Assembly (NCBI RefSeq): GCF_028372415.1
Contig: NC_092875.1
Coordinates: 350,940,225-351,004,224, forward strand
From: Notamacropus eugenii
Taxonomy: Eukaryota > Chordata > Mammalia > Diprotodontia > Macropodidae
DNA length: 64,000 bases
Direction: 5' to 3'
Under the pieces are notes generated by a model. That model ran no database searches. It saw nothing but the letters and a program-made list of their open reading frames with translations, and was not told the origin of the DNA. Of the stretch, positions 35,285-47,030 are shown in pieces. The position numbers and the translations under genes were made by a program. Position 1 is the first letter of the stretch; every line of letters begins with the position of its first letter.

Positions 35285-36185
35285 TCAATCAATAAGCACT
35301 TAAGAGGCACCTACTAAGTGCCAAGCATACTGAAAGGGGGGAAGTCGCTGATCTTGAGGAGCTCAATACAATCTAATTGGGGGAGAGACTACATGTAACT
35401 AGAGACTTACACTCAGTTTAGATGTGGGTTAAAGTAGAGATAATCTCAAAGAGAAGGAACAGACATTAAAAGGGATTGGGAAAGGTTTCCCTTGTGGAAG
35501 TGTAAGGTGAGGCTTTAGCTTGTTGTGTTCATCCTTTGTTACTGAAGAACACACCATCAGAGAAATGACTTGCACTTGGCTTTGTTTCGAGTGCAGGAGG
35601 GCCGTGCAAGGCCTTGGGACTTTAGCTAACACTTGAAGAAAGCTAGGGTAGCCAGGAGACAGGGATGAAGATGGAGAGTTCCATGAATGGTGGATCAGCC
35701 AATGAAAATGTGCAGAATTGGGAGATACAATGTCTTCAATGAAGATTAGCAATGATCTTATTATCACATTATGGCGTTATATTTAGTGTCATATGTTAGT
35801 CACATTATATATTGTATCATATGATAGTAAATTGAGTACAGTAAGTGTAAGTAGACTGGGAAGGTGAGGATTCTTTAGGTTATGGAGTTTTTTGAAAGTC
35901 AAATAGAAGATTTTATATTTGATCTTTGAGATAAGAAGGAATTACTGAAATTTGCTGAATGTACTTTGTTGGGGGAGGCAAAACAGGATCAAAGCTGGAT
36001 TTTGCAAAAATTAATTTGGCAGATTATTGGAGGTTAGATTGGAGTGGGAAGACACCTGAACTAAGGAGACCAACCACAAGTTATTGAAGTATTTCAGGCA
36101 TGACATGATGAAGGCCTATACTAGGATAATGGTGATATCAGAGGAAAGAAGGATCTATACAAGAATCCTTGTGAAGGTAGAAAAA
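35285..36185 (-). mobile_element. L2 LINE, antisense copy A
   Basis: Starts with the L2 3' terminus reversed ('caataagcacttaagaggcacctactaagtgcc') and runs upstream through the 3' ORF region to 'aagtatttcaggcatgacatgatgaaggcctatac'. A 5'-truncated RTE-tailed SINE at 35521-35619 splits it. No frame is usable. Confidence 0.8.
35521..35619 (-). mobile_element. 5'-truncated RTE-tailed SINE in L2, with 8-bp TSD
   Basis: Reversed, it reads 'gccaagtgcaagtcatttct' then CTGATGGTGTGTTCTTCAGT, the SINE tail. CTTTAGCT occurs on both sides (35513-35520 and 35620-35627), and the L2 sequence joins across it. Confidence 0.8.
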
Positions 36186-36251
36186 AATGTAGTTCATGCT
36201 CTTAAGCCACTTTTTAATGGGGATATAAACATACAAGCAATGTTGTGTATA

Positions 36252-36277
36252 TGTGTGTGTGTGTGTGCGTGTGTGTA
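36252..36277. repeat. (GT)n microsatellite
   Basis: GT run with one GC variant, between two L2 copies. Confidence 0.9.
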
Positions 36278-36329
36278 TGATATAAAAAGTTTTCTTGGAA
36301 GGTAATATAAGAGTAAGTGAATTGGGGGT

Positions 36330-36860
36330 GGGGTTGGGAGATTAGGAGGAGAGAGATGGAGAAATGCTTTCCAAAGGAGTGTAATTTGTGCTGAGTCTTG
36401 AAGGAATCAGAGAGACGAAAAGATGTTAGTGAGGAGAGGAAGACTGCAGAAGTGTAGCATAGACACCAAATTAGGAGAAGCATCTTGTGTGAAGAAAGGC
36501 AAGTAAGATAGCAGAGATGAATCAGTGACTATATAAAGGGAAATAAATGCCAAAAACACTGGGGAAATAGGTAGGGGGCAAGATGCAAAGACTTTTAAAA
36601 TTCTGAACAGAGATCATTGTATTTTATCCTGGAAATAGTAAGATTCCCCCACCCCACCCCCCATCTCACAGAGTTTGTTGAATAAAAGCTGGTGATATTG
36701 GGAAAATCACTTTGGCACCTGCATTGAGGATGATATGGAGTAAAGAGGGACTTGTGGCAGGGAAGTAAACCAAAAGACAGTTGTAATAGTTCAGAAGAGA
36801 GGTGATGAGGGCCTACACAAAGGTGCTGCTGAGATGCTATAAAGATAATTCTAAAGAAAA
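36330..36860 (-). mobile_element. L2 LINE, antisense copy B
   Basis: Repeats the region covered by copy A: 'gctgagtcttgaaggaatcagagag', TTGTATTTTATCCTGGAAAT, 'gaaaatcactttggcacctgcattgagg' and 'agttgtaatagttcagaagagaggtgatgagggcc'. Same strand and order as copy A. Confidence 0.75.
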
Positions 36861-37589
36861 GATTCTAAAGAAAAGTTTGGATGCAAATTTCAGTTCATAC
36901 AAGACAGGCAAAGAAAATAAGAAATTGAACTGGAGTAAGGTATTACTATGTTTTTTCCCCAAAAGATGTCAGATTAAGGAAGAATAGTGCCAGGGCCTGC
37001 CTCACGTGTTGTAAATATATCCTGTTTTGTATGCTTAAAAGGTTTCAGTTTTTTTATTTGTTTGTTTTCCACAAGAAGTTTAATCCTTTGTGAAACAACA
37101 ATTAGCAAAGTGATCCAAGTTGGGGGAAAAACCAGAGTTGTAAAAATTGCAGCCAAATTGGGGCTTCTGTATGAAGAATTTAGATTGGATGGGATAATCT
37201 CTGAGCAAATTAGAAATACCGATAAAAGTAAAATTAATCTCAAAATTTAAGTCCTTTTTTGTTCTATTTTGTTTTTAGGCCTCATTATCCTTGATATGTC
37301 TCCAATATTTACTGCTTGTAACTACTCATATCTAGGTAATCTCTTTTCTTAGTTTTCAATGTAACACTTTCCCATTTGTCCTTCTGCCTTACCTATAGCC
37401 CTTTCTCTTTCTTTATCAATGGTTTTTAGGCTCATTTGATGGCATAAGGTAAATATAAACTGAAGTGTCATTTTCTTTTCTTTCTATTGTATCTACCTTG
37501 AAATTCTCATTCATACCCAAGGTTTCAAATATCATTGTCAAAAAGAAAAGTCTGAAATACATACATCTTGACCTTTCTCTTGATCTAGA
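36861..37589. other. No recognised gene
   Basis: Overlapping frames of 87-89 codons on opposite strands (36974-37250) show no family resemblance. The rest is unrecognised. Confidence 0.45.
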
Positions 37590-37900
37590 AATTCACATAT
37601 CTAGCCATTTATAGAACATCTCAAATCAACAAACAAAACTTAATCAAAGCTCCTTCCCCAAAATCTGCTCCTTTTTCAGATTTCACTTTCCCTGAGTGGC
37701 ACCACTACTCACTAGTATCCCAATATTCCCATTATCATCTGTTTGGCATGTTTTTATAGACTTCTAAAATGTCTTCTTGCCTTCATTCACTCTTTCTTCC
37801 AAGCTATTCAAAATATCACTCCACACATCTTCTTTTCACAGATATCTGGTCATGACACCTTAATTGTCGTTTGACTTTTATATTGAGCTTAAAAAAACAT
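37590..37900 (+). mobile_element. L2 LINE relic, sense
   Basis: 'gaacatctcaaatcaacaaacaaaacttaatcaaagctccttccccaaaatctgctcc' equals the L2 stretch after the catalytic motif. Frames are lost. Confidence 0.55.
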
Positions 37901-38204
37901 GTTTTCTTTAGGAAAAGCAAAACTGATCAATGTGCTGAGTAAATGTCTCTGTCTTTAAGTGGTATCAATGTCAGATGAGAAAGAACCTCTCATGGAAGAC
38001 CACCTCTTAAAAACTGACTAGAATTATCTAGTGGGAACAATCTCAAATGTCATTACTGGTCCCTTTCAAGGTTTCCACTAGTCTAATCAAACTTTCAACT
38101 GCCATCCAAATGCCACAGAGAAGAACATTATTAGTAAAGGCACCCTGAAGGAAAAGATTCTGGGAAGAAGCCATGGTAAACATGTGAATCAATCATCCAG
38201 TCAA

Positions 38205-38430
38205 TCATTAATCATTTATTAAGTATCTATTCAGTGCTAGGTACTGTGCTAATGGCCAGGGACACAAATAGTAAAAAAGAAACAAATTCCCTGCCCTTAA
38301 GGAGCTTACAATCTAATGAAGGAAGACACCATGAAAGAGGAAACTGAAAACGGGGAGGAGCTAAAAGGAGGGGGTGCAAGGAGGAGAAGGCATCTGATGT
38401 GGGACCATTGCTGACAAGTTAGAGAAGTCT
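38205..38430 (-). mobile_element. L2 LINE 3' end, antisense
   Basis: 'atttattaagtatctattcagtgctaggtactgtgct', CCCTGCCCTTAAGGAGCTTA and 'caatctaatgaaggaagac' are well preserved. Confidence 0.8.
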
Positions 38431-38654
38431 CAAAGTAGTCCAGTCAAGCTTCCCAACCACCTCCCACTCAATACATGAGAGAGTTCAAGGAATTTCCCTT
38501 TGGGTGAGATGTAGTCCTCTTGCTGTCTTTCTTTATCTGTATCTGTCTCTCTTTGTCTGTCTCTGTCTCTATATTTGCATGTATAAGAGTCTGTCTCTGT
38601 CTCTCTGTTAGGCTGATATATTTCAGCTGATATAGCTCAAATGGGGAAGTGAAA

Positions 38655-38905
38655 ATGAAGGGAACAAGCATTTATTAAATACCTATTATATGCCAGACAC
38701 TATGCTAAGCACTTAGCAAATATTATCTCATTTGATCCTCACAACAACCCTGGGAAGTAAATACTCTTATAATCTCCATTTTACAGTTGAGGAAACAATG
38801 AAACTTGTCCAAGGTCATACAAGTAGTAAGCATCTGTGGATGTATTTGAATGCAGATCTTCCTGACTCTAGACCCAGCAGCCTATCCACTGTGTATCCAG
38901 GTATT
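38655..38905 (-). mobile_element. Full-length MIR-type SINE, antisense
   Basis: 'atttattaaatacctattatatgcc', TATTATCTCATTTGATCCTC, ACAACAACCCTGGGAAGTAA, 'ccattttacagttgaggaaac' and 'gactctagacccagcagcctatcc' give the whole MIR order reversed. Confidence 0.85.
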
Positions 38906-40944
38906 TTATGGGAGAGCTTATTCACTTTCTGTATCCACCATTTTTATTTGCTATCTCCCTGGATAAATGAATTTATTTGCTATTTACTATATGTGCTCAT
39001 TGTAGAACTGACATTTGGTTGGAAGGAAGCCAAGCCTTCAATATACAGCTTTCCCCATTAAGAGATAGTGATAATGAGCTCAGCTTGAACCTGAACTTTA
39101 TTACTTCATTAGACTAACATTACTTAGGGGAGGAGATATAATTTTATCCTGGTATCTTCTCTTTCTGAAGAGCAGTCTGGTCAGACTCTTATCTCAACCT
39201 CTTTTCTCCTTTTTCTGGTATGAATAAAAATTGCCTTTGGAAAAGAGTAGGTAGAGGAGACTCTGGAGATATCCATGCTTCCCTATAAACCACATATAGA
39301 TAGATATATGGGGAAACAAATAATCTACATGGTCAAGATGAAATACCCCTTTGCTATGAAAGCCTTAATTTCATTTTACCAGCAAAGAAATGACTTCAGG
39401 ATAATTTTCTTGCCTTTCTAAGGGGATAGGAGGGTTTTGGTTCTGGTTTTGTTTTTATTATATTTTGTTCTCATTATCTTTTCTTTCTCCTAGAGAATTT
39501 TGTTTGACAGGTCTCTGGAACGGACCCAGATTCTAATTCAGAGGTCTTGTCTGACTCGATGACCATTAAATAAGAGCAAAATATTATTTTAACTCCCTTC
39601 CTAAACTATATAGTACAGACTTCACAACCTAGCATCATACTGGCTGGGAAACAACAAACCTAAACAAATTCCTGAAACATATCTCCACGTGCCTTGCTTA
39701 GTTCTTCTTTCTCAGACGTGATCAATGAATTGAAACTACGCATACTCACAAGGTCAATTAAAGCCTTAAAAGGATAAATACGCTTGGTTCATATGATTTC
39801 ATTGTCCTTTCTTCTTTCATTATTGCCTTGCCACTTGAACTCAGGTTATAACTATCCAACTTAAATCTATAGTAAATGACAGAAACCAGGTAAAAGTTTA
39901 TAAGGTTGCCTTACTAATCCCACAGGGATCCTACTTTAGCTGCTGCACTAAGAAATTACCTCTCAACAGAGCAACATCAGAAAATGTGACAGAATGTAGA
40001 AAAAAAGGCAGAAAAAGAACATTTGATAGAAACACTTAGGGTTAAGATTTCTGGAACTTTAATAGCTTTCCACTGCAAATTTTGACTATCATGCACTCAA
40101 GCTAAGAGGGGAAAAAAATGAGTTTTACAACATTCAGGTTGTTTTATAACATATTACATAATGATGTAAGTGCCATAAAGAAGGTTGTGTGTAGTGCTGT
40201 AAAACTTATTAGGTCACCAATATTTCTGGTTTTGTACAATGAAATTAGAAATAATGATTACCATTAGAGTTACCAGCATTTTTAAAAATCTTTTGAATTG
40301 AGCCAGTTGTCCCCAAGGATATACAAAGGAATTTGTAGGTTCTGCAAAAAGGGTCATTTATAAGTTCTCTTCAGGTGAAAGAAGTCATGTTAACATTATG
40401 AGTTTTATATAAACTTTCCATGGGTCAGGATTAGACTCTCTACTTTATTCCCTTGCTTTACACCCTATTACCTGCCAATCTATGAATGTTTTCTGAAGTT
40501 CAGTTTTTTTCATCTCTATGCAAAAAGTTAATCATTCTTAAATTAATTTCAAGCTAGACATATTTAAAGTTAATAAACAGTTATTTGCATTTGGAATTTT
40601 GGGGAAACAATTCAATATTTATTTGTACAGGTATGTCAAATATTTTACAATGAAACTTTTTACAAAGCAAAGAATTGATGGTGGTCTAATGGTAGTTTAC
40701 ATTTTAGAAGTACTGGTACATATAGAAAAACAAATGCATATCCCAAGACAAATAAACTTCCTGAATTTGCAGAGAGATTAAAGTTTTGACATTTCTTTTA
40801 GTTATATTTTTGGATCTGGATAAAAAAAGAGGATTTATTATTATTATTATTAGTTAACTATTAATTTAACTTTTAATAATAAATGCTGTAATTTGATAAA
40901 ATACACCCAGCTTACATATCAATTGATATTTTTCCACTAACTTC
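38906..40944. other. Largely unique sequence, no gene
   Basis: About 2 kb with no repeat that I can name and no frame above about 109 codons. An (ATT)n run is at 40833-40851. This is one of the longest repeat-poor stretches. Confidence 0.5.
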
Positions 40945-41065
40945 AATTTAATTTAATATTTTCTAAGCACTTTCCCTATGTGAAGTGTCTATATTACTTG
41001 ATGAGGACACATAAAAGTGCCCCTGCCCTCAAAGTACTTAGGTGCTTGAATTCTGTTGAGTTAGG
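40945..41065 (-). mobile_element. L2 3' end relic, antisense
   Basis: 'tctaagcactttccctatgtg' and 'gtgcccctgccctcaaagtacttagg' match the reversed L2 terminus. Confidence 0.55.
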
Positions 41066-41229
41066 AGGGGAAAGGAATATGTTTATAATTAAGTACAAAG
41101 TGAATGCAAAATGATGCACAGTCATTTCAAGAAATATGTCAGCATGGAGGTTGGGGGGGGGGGTGGAGAGATAGGATAGGAATCAGGAAAGGTATGCTGT
41201 GAACTGATGGTATTTCATCTGTGTGTTCA

Positions 41230-41461
41230 AAGCAGTGGATAGAGTCCTGGGCTTGGAGTCAGGAAGGCTCATCTTCCTTACTTCAAATCTAGTTTCATAC
41301 ACCTACTGCCTATGTCACCTTGGACAAGTCACTTGAGCCTATTTGCTTCAGTTTCTTCATCTGTAAAATGAATTGGAGAAGAAAGTCACAGATTGCTCCA
41401 AGAAAACTCGAAAAGCGGTCAGAAAGAATCTGATAGGACAGAAAATGACTGAACAACAAGA
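41230..41461 (+). mobile_element. Marsupial tRNA-derived SINE
   Basis: AGCAGTGGATAGAGTCCTGG, GGAGTCAGGAAGGCTCATCT, 'caagtcacttgagcctatttgcttcagtttcttcatctgtaaaatg' and 'gacagaaaatgactgaacaacaa' run from head to tail. Only the first bases of the head are missing. Confidence 0.9.
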
Positions 41462-41894
41462 TTTCAAGAGAGGCAGAGCTGAGGAGAGAGTGCATTAAAG
41501 ACACCCAGCACTTACATCATCATTCCAGAGATACCATTTTGTGAGTTTTACAGTTTACTTATTTTTCAAAGGTACAATGCTGAATATAAATGGGCTTCCT
41601 CCATTTAAAGAAGAGATCAATCATAACAATTTTAAAAAGTAAAGCTTTAAGTTTTCATTCGCATTGCTTCAAACATATATTTATGGGTGCTAATTGACCC
41701 ACAGAGGATCTCTGGGGATCATAATGAAGGGTAGGACTGTTGGAACATCTTCAAAGTTTTATCTATGTATCTGTGAAAGAAGCAACTATTCTAAGTGATT
41801 AAAGGTGAAAAAAAGAGTGAAACCTGGGTAAATGAATATGCAAATAGTGGGATTCCTCTACAAGGGAAGATTTTTACTGACATTTAAAGTTACT
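41462..41894. other. No recognised feature
   Basis: Unique-looking DNA. Confidence 0.45.
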
Positions 41895-42170
41895 CATTAG
41901 TTTCCTTACTCCTTGAGGAAAAAAATATAATTTCCTCAGTCTCTCTTTTAAAGTGCTCCCAATCTGACCCCAGTCTACATTTTCAGACCTATTTCCCATT
42001 AGTCCTCTTCACACTTTCAATGTTACAATCAAATAAGCTTACAATTCATTTTCCCAAATTTAATAATCCATTTTCCATGTCATTTTTTGCTTTTTTTTCC
42101 TCCAGTGTCACATCCCAGTACTCTAAGGATCTTGTCTGTAAGGCATATATAAAGACCACTGTTTGTAGTA
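41895..42170 (+). mobile_element. L2 LINE relic, sense
   Basis: 'aaagtgctcccaatctgaccccagtctacattttcagacc' equals an L2 3'-ORF stretch. Diverged after 42060. Confidence 0.6.
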
Positions 42171-42685
42171 ACTCTTCACTTAGAAAGGTAGTGATGCAAT
42201 GGCCTGTTCTTATACCCACAGTCAGAGAGCAAAATTCTCTAATAAACAAATTCTCTAATAATGGGCTGCATATTATGCTCTAGAATTGCATTAGGTAAGG
42301 AATGCTTCCTTTGTGGCTCCCATTTGCTCTAATGCTGTAAACAAAAAGAGAATAAGCAGCATAAGGTCAGAGTTTCATTCAAAGGAGTATATATAAGACA
42401 CTATCAAATCCAGCAAATGAATTTACTCTTTCTTTGAATTTTTAAAAATACAATTGAACAGAAATAAGATAGGGTCATTTTTTTTCTCTTTTCATCACTC
42501 CTGAAAATATCCATGATTATTTTTAAAAGTAACATCTTCCCACTTACCCATTTAGAAGTCATTTCTCATGTTTTTAAAATAGATGTGGCAGACACCTGCT
42601 GCAGTAACACTGCTGCCAGGAGATGACCACTGACTCCCTCTTTTCTTCTCCTTGTTCTCTCTTGATAGTTCCTCAGAACTCTGGA

Positions 42686-42932
42686 AGCAACTAGGTGGTG
42701 GAGTGGATGGAATCCTGAGCCTGAGGGCAGGAAGATTCCTCTTCATGAGTTCAAGTGTGACCTCAGACACTTAGTAGCCATTCTAGTAGTGACAAGTCAC
42801 TTAAACCCTTTGCCTCAGTTTCTTCATCTGTAAAATAAGCTGCAGAAGGAAATGACTTCAGTATCTTTGTCAAGAAAATTCAACTGGAGTCATGAAACAA
42901 TAGATATGACTTTAATGACTCAACTGCAACTT
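42686..42932 (+). mobile_element. Full-length marsupial tRNA-derived SINE
   Basis: CAACTAGGTGGTGGAGTGGA (head, A-box), GAGTTCAAGTGTGACC (B-box region), 'cctcagtttcttcatctgtaaaataagc' and 'atgactcaactgcaac' (tail). Confidence 0.9.
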
Positions 42933-43014
42933 TACCTCAAAGGTGTCTGATCTCTTATTTAAAGGTTGCTCTTAAGAATAATTTCCTCTTTTCCCAAAGT
43001 AGGAGAACTATCCC

Positions 43015-43179
43015 ATGGTCATTTTTGCCAACAGTTGTTACATTTGCCTGCCCTGTAAGTCAGAGGTATACTCCTGGGACTCTTATTAGCTTTCTTTAAG
43101 GTTTAGCTCATGGGCCACTTTCTATGAGAAACTTCGCCTTATCTTACTCACACCCCTACCCCACTCTCACTCTCCTCTT

Positions 43180-43259
<80 letters not shown>

Positions 43260-43320
43260 ACACAGACACAGACACACACACATTGCCCATTCATTCTTGA
43301 AATTATCTTGTATTTACTTA
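43015..43320 (+). mobile_element. L2 LINE 3' region, split by a CT microsatellite
   Basis: 'ggtttagctcatgggccactttctatgagaaacttcgcctta' and, after the CT run, 'gaaattatcttgtatttactta' follow L2 order. Confidence 0.6.
43182..43257. repeat. (CT)n microsatellite, about 36 units
   Basis: Perfect CT run to 43250, then GTCTCTC. Confidence 0.95.
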
Positions 43321-43494
43321 TCAACAGTTAATTTTTCTTACATTCAGTCTATATAAATATATGTTTAAGGTAAACTCTGAGTACAGACACTGGAGGGCAT
43401 TGAAGATGAAAAGAAAAGAAGGCATAACAATAAGCAACAACCAAAAAAACCCAACAAAACACAGACATGCAAACACTCCCCCTCCCCTCCCCCG

Positions 43495-43639
43495 CCCCTC
43501 CATTTGCCTTAGTTCCCTCATCTATAAAATGAGCTGGAGAAGGAAATGGCAAACCATTACCATATCTTTACCAAGAAAACCTCAAATGGTCTCACAAAGA
43601 GTCAGACGCAGCTGAAAATGACTGAATAACAGCAAAAAA
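43495..43639 (+). mobile_element. tRNA-derived SINE, 3' half
   Basis: 'ctcatctataaaatgagctggagaaggaaatggcaaaccattacc' and 'cagctgaaaatgactgaataacagc'. The head is missing; a C-rich stretch precedes it. Confidence 0.85.
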
Positions 43640-43642
43640 AAT

Positions 43643-43801
43643 GTTATCATTATCCTCATTTTATAGTTGAAGAAACTGAACTGAGGCAGACAGTAATTTG
43701 TCTAGTGTCACAAACTAGTAAGTGACTGGTGCTGGATTTGAATTCAGGTGCTCCTGACTCGAAGTCCAGAACTTATCTGCTATACAACCTAGCTGCCTGT
43801 A
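43643..43801 (-). mobile_element. tRNA-derived SINE/MIR, antisense
   Basis: 'tttatagttgaagaaactgaactgaggcagacag', 'gatttgaattcaggtgctcctgactc' and CTATACAACCTAGCTGCCTG. It lies tail to tail with the preceding SINE. Confidence 0.85.
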
Positions 43802-43920
43802 GAGTACACAAAATTGGGAACTGCATTCTCCTGGTCAGAGTAATACTATTTTCATGTTTATATAAATTCCAAGTTTCAGAGTACTTTGACATTTATTGTT
43901 TCATTTCATTCTCTCAATGT

Positions 43921-43985
43921 TTCCCCCAAAATGGGGTCGGGAAGAGTCAGACATGACCGAAATGGCCAAACAACAACAAAAACAA
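43921..43985 (+). mobile_element. tRNA-derived SINE tail fragment
   Basis: AAATGGGGTCGGGAAGAGTC, AGACATGACCGAAATGGCCA and AACAACAACAAAAAC are the SINE 3' end. Confidence 0.85.
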
Positions 43986-45099
43986 AGAAGAGAATGACTG
44001 AGGACAAAGACACAAGTTGGACAAATAGACATTGACCAATGAGAAAAAATGTAATTGAATTGACTAATGTCCTATAATTTGTGAATGTCAGCCACAATTA
44101 AGAATGCCTTATCGCTGTTTATTTTATTTACAACAGTGTCAACAAACTGTTGAATACTATTACTTCAAGAGAAATACCTAAAATAGATTAAAGACATGAA
44201 ATCATTACACTTCTAAGGATGTAGGAGTGATTGACAAAAGCCTTGATTTCCTTCATGAGCAATCAAGGACAGTTTAGAAAGCAACTTAGATAACTATTGT
44301 ATGACTCATGTGGTTGGGTAGCCTGCTTGTGATACAGACCCATAAGTCAATGCAAATTCTCTGGTTGATCTAGTAAAAAAAAAAAAAATGAGAGCCCCTT
44401 TCTTTCCCATAATTCTATCTTGTACACCAAGTCCTCATTTAGTAGTAAGGGGTCTTGATTTCCTATATGAATTATAACACTGGCCCTGAAAAATCTATAG
44501 GACTTCACAACCTATTTATTTTTATAGTCATATTTAAGTTATGTTCTTGAAGGTTGCAATTAAGATTTTCAAATGAAGCAAATTAAAGTTAAATGCAACC
44601 ACAAGAATTACTAAAACAGACTTCTTTATGATTTTTTTTTCTAAAAGAGTCTTGGGGGTAATTGACTTTCAAAACATATTTTAACCTCTTACCAAAACTG
44701 TAGGAGTAAAATATAATTTTTAATTTTTATTTAAATGTGAGTTTGGGGACATGACTGAAGTTTTCCTATAGTCTGTAAAAATGAGGAAACAAACTAAGAA
44801 AATGTTTGGGCAACCTCCAAATCTCTGGAAAAAAGGTTTTTAAAGGTGAGTAATTTTGCACAGCATATGTTATAATAAAATATAACTAAGAAAAAGTAGC
44901 CTTTATAGTCCAATATTTTTGCCTACAATCTCAGACACTCTTGGGAGAGGATTTGTTAATAGATTTCTAATTGTGAAATCTAATTTTAAAATAAAGGAAC
45001 ATCAAAAGCAGATCACCTTGAGCAGGACTGATTAAAAATCAATTGTCTCAAATGACAAAAATGCAGAGATCCTTTTCTAAAATCAATTAATCATCCATC
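43986..45099. other. No recognised feature
   Basis: AT-rich, apparently unique sequence without coding signal. Confidence 0.5.
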
Positions 45100-45315
45100 T
45101 CTTATCTTTGTGACTTTGCCTAACACATTCATGCTTGGAATATACTTCCTTTTTTTTGACTTACTAGTTTCTTTCAAGATGCATTTCAGGTGTCATCTCA
45201 TGTAGGAAGAGTTTCCTGATCCCCCTCCCTGTTAGTGCTTTCTCCTCAAATTATAATTTTTCCTTCAAATTATCTTTTATTACTTATTCATTTATATAAT
45301 GTTCCCACCCCAGTT
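45100..45315 (+). mobile_element. L2 LINE 3' region, sense
   Basis: 'caggtgtcatctcatgtaggaagagtttcctgatccccctccctgttagtgctttctcctcaaatt' is well aligned to L2. It ends where an L1 was inserted. Confidence 0.75.
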
Positions 45316-46937
45316 AAACTTTATACTGTATACAAAAATAAGATCAAAATGGGCACATGATTTAAACATAAAGGTTGCTCCCATAAGAAAATTTGGAGAA
45401 CAAGGAACGGTTCAACTGTCAGATCTATGCAAGAGAGAAGAATTTATGACCAAGCAAGACATAGAGAGCATTACTAGATATAATTCTGATTATGTTAAAT
45501 GAAAAAATATTTTGACAAAACCACAACAAAGCTAAAACCAGTACAACCAAGATTAGAAGCAAAACACAAAATTGGGAATATATTTTTTATAGCAAGTCTT
45601 TCTGATGAAGGCATCATTTCTCAAATATATAGAAAACTGATTCAAATTTATAAGAATACAAGTCACTCTCCAATTCACAAATTGTCAAATGATATGAACA
45701 GGAAATTTTCAAAAGAAGAAATCAAAGCTATCTGTAGTCATATGACGTGACATAGAAAAGCTGCTCTAAATCACTATTGATGAGAGAAATGCAAATTCAT
45801 ACAGCTTTAAGATACCACCTCACACCTATCAAAATGGCTACTATGACAGAAAAGGAAAATAAAATATGTTGGAGGGGATGTGGAAAGTGACTTAGATCTG
45901 TGCCCAAAGGGCAAGCAAACTCTGCATACCCTTCAATCCAGCACTACCACTACTAGGTGCGTATACCAAAGAGATCATAAAAAAGGGGAAAGGACCCACG
46001 TGTGCAAAAAAATATTTGTAACAGCTCTTTTTGTGGTGGCAAAGAACTGGAAATTGAGAAGATCTCTATCAATTGAGGAATGACTGAACATTTTGTTGTA
46101 TATGATTGTAATGACCTATTACTATGTTAAACAAAATGATGATCAGGCTAATTTCAGGAAAACCTGGAAAGACTTACACGAAGTGAGCAGAACCAGAACA
46201 TTGTACATAGTAATAGCAATAATGTATGATAATCAGCTCTGAATGACTCAGCTGTTCTCCGCAACATAATGATCTAAGACAATCTCAAAGGACTCATGAT
46301 GAGAAAATGCTATCCACCTCCAGAGTAAAAACTTATGGAGACTAAATGCAGATTGAAACATACTATTTTTCACTTTCTGTATTTTTCACTTTTTTTCCTT
46401 TGGGTCTGTGTCTTCTTTCACAACATGACTCATGTGGTTAGAAGAAGTGATGCAAAGACACTCTCAAGGTCTCTCTTAAGAACTTTGAAATCAATTTCAT
46501 GCCATGGGAGACACTGACACAGGACTGGCATGGCATGTCCTCATCAGAGAAGGTCCTGTGCTCTATAAGGAAACAGAATTGAAGTGGCTAAAATGAAATG
46601 TATGATGTGCAAATTTAAAGAATCCACATAGAGAGCATTCCGAGCTCATACTGGTCTAATCAGCTACAGCTGGACACACTGTAACTTGATCCTAGTATGG
46701 TGATGTCATTTTGGTGTTCTTCAAGAATGAAGGACAATAACCAAAAATTGTGGTAATATGCTTTGCATGATTAAATATATATCATGTATATGAAATTTTT
46801 TATCCTTTCAGTGGGGAGTGAGGAAAGAGAAAAATTTGGAACTAATATTTTTTTAAACGAGTGTAAAAAGTTGTCTTTACAAATAATTGTGGAGAAATAA
46901 AATATTATTTAAAAAAAAAAAAAACAAAAAAAACTTT
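45316..46937 (+). mobile_element. L1 3' half: ORF2 C-terminus, 3' UTR, poly(A)
   Basis: 5'-truncated L1. The broken frame shows the ORF2p C-terminal part: LYTKIRSKWAHDLNIKVAPI, then a region like MNRKFSKEEIKAICSHM, then 'REMQIHTALRYHLTPIKMA' and CWRGCGK, the cysteine-containing end of L1 ORF2p. The 3' UTR follows with an RTE fragment inserted at 46439-46748, and a poly(A) tract at about 46910-46933. A short AAACTTT at both ends (45316 and 46931) could be the target-site duplication but is weak. Confidence 0.85.
46439..46748 (+). mobile_element. RTE LINE C-terminus and tail, nested in L1
   Basis: Matches the RTE copy at 60.02-60.34 kb: AGAAGAAGTGATGCAAAGAC, CTCAAGGTCTCTCTTAAGAA, 'catgggagacactgacacagg', 'cctgtgctctataaggaaac' and the tail 'gtgatgtcattttggtgttcttcaagaatgaaggacaataacc'. 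TGTGGT flanks it on both sides (46433-46438 and 46749-46754), although part of the left copy is also RTE-like. The L1 3' UTR resumes after it. Confidence 0.85.
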
Positions 46938-47030
46938 GACATGTGCTCTGAAAGCTTGAAGTCATTTCCCCCTGAACTAGGTAACTACTTGTGGTAAGAG
47001 GCATCACAGACTTTGTGGGGGCTAAGGGGC

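Noticed and set aside
36974..37250. Overlapping frames of 87-89 codons on opposite strands
   Set aside because: No domain, no codon signature, no splice context; both strands open by chance.
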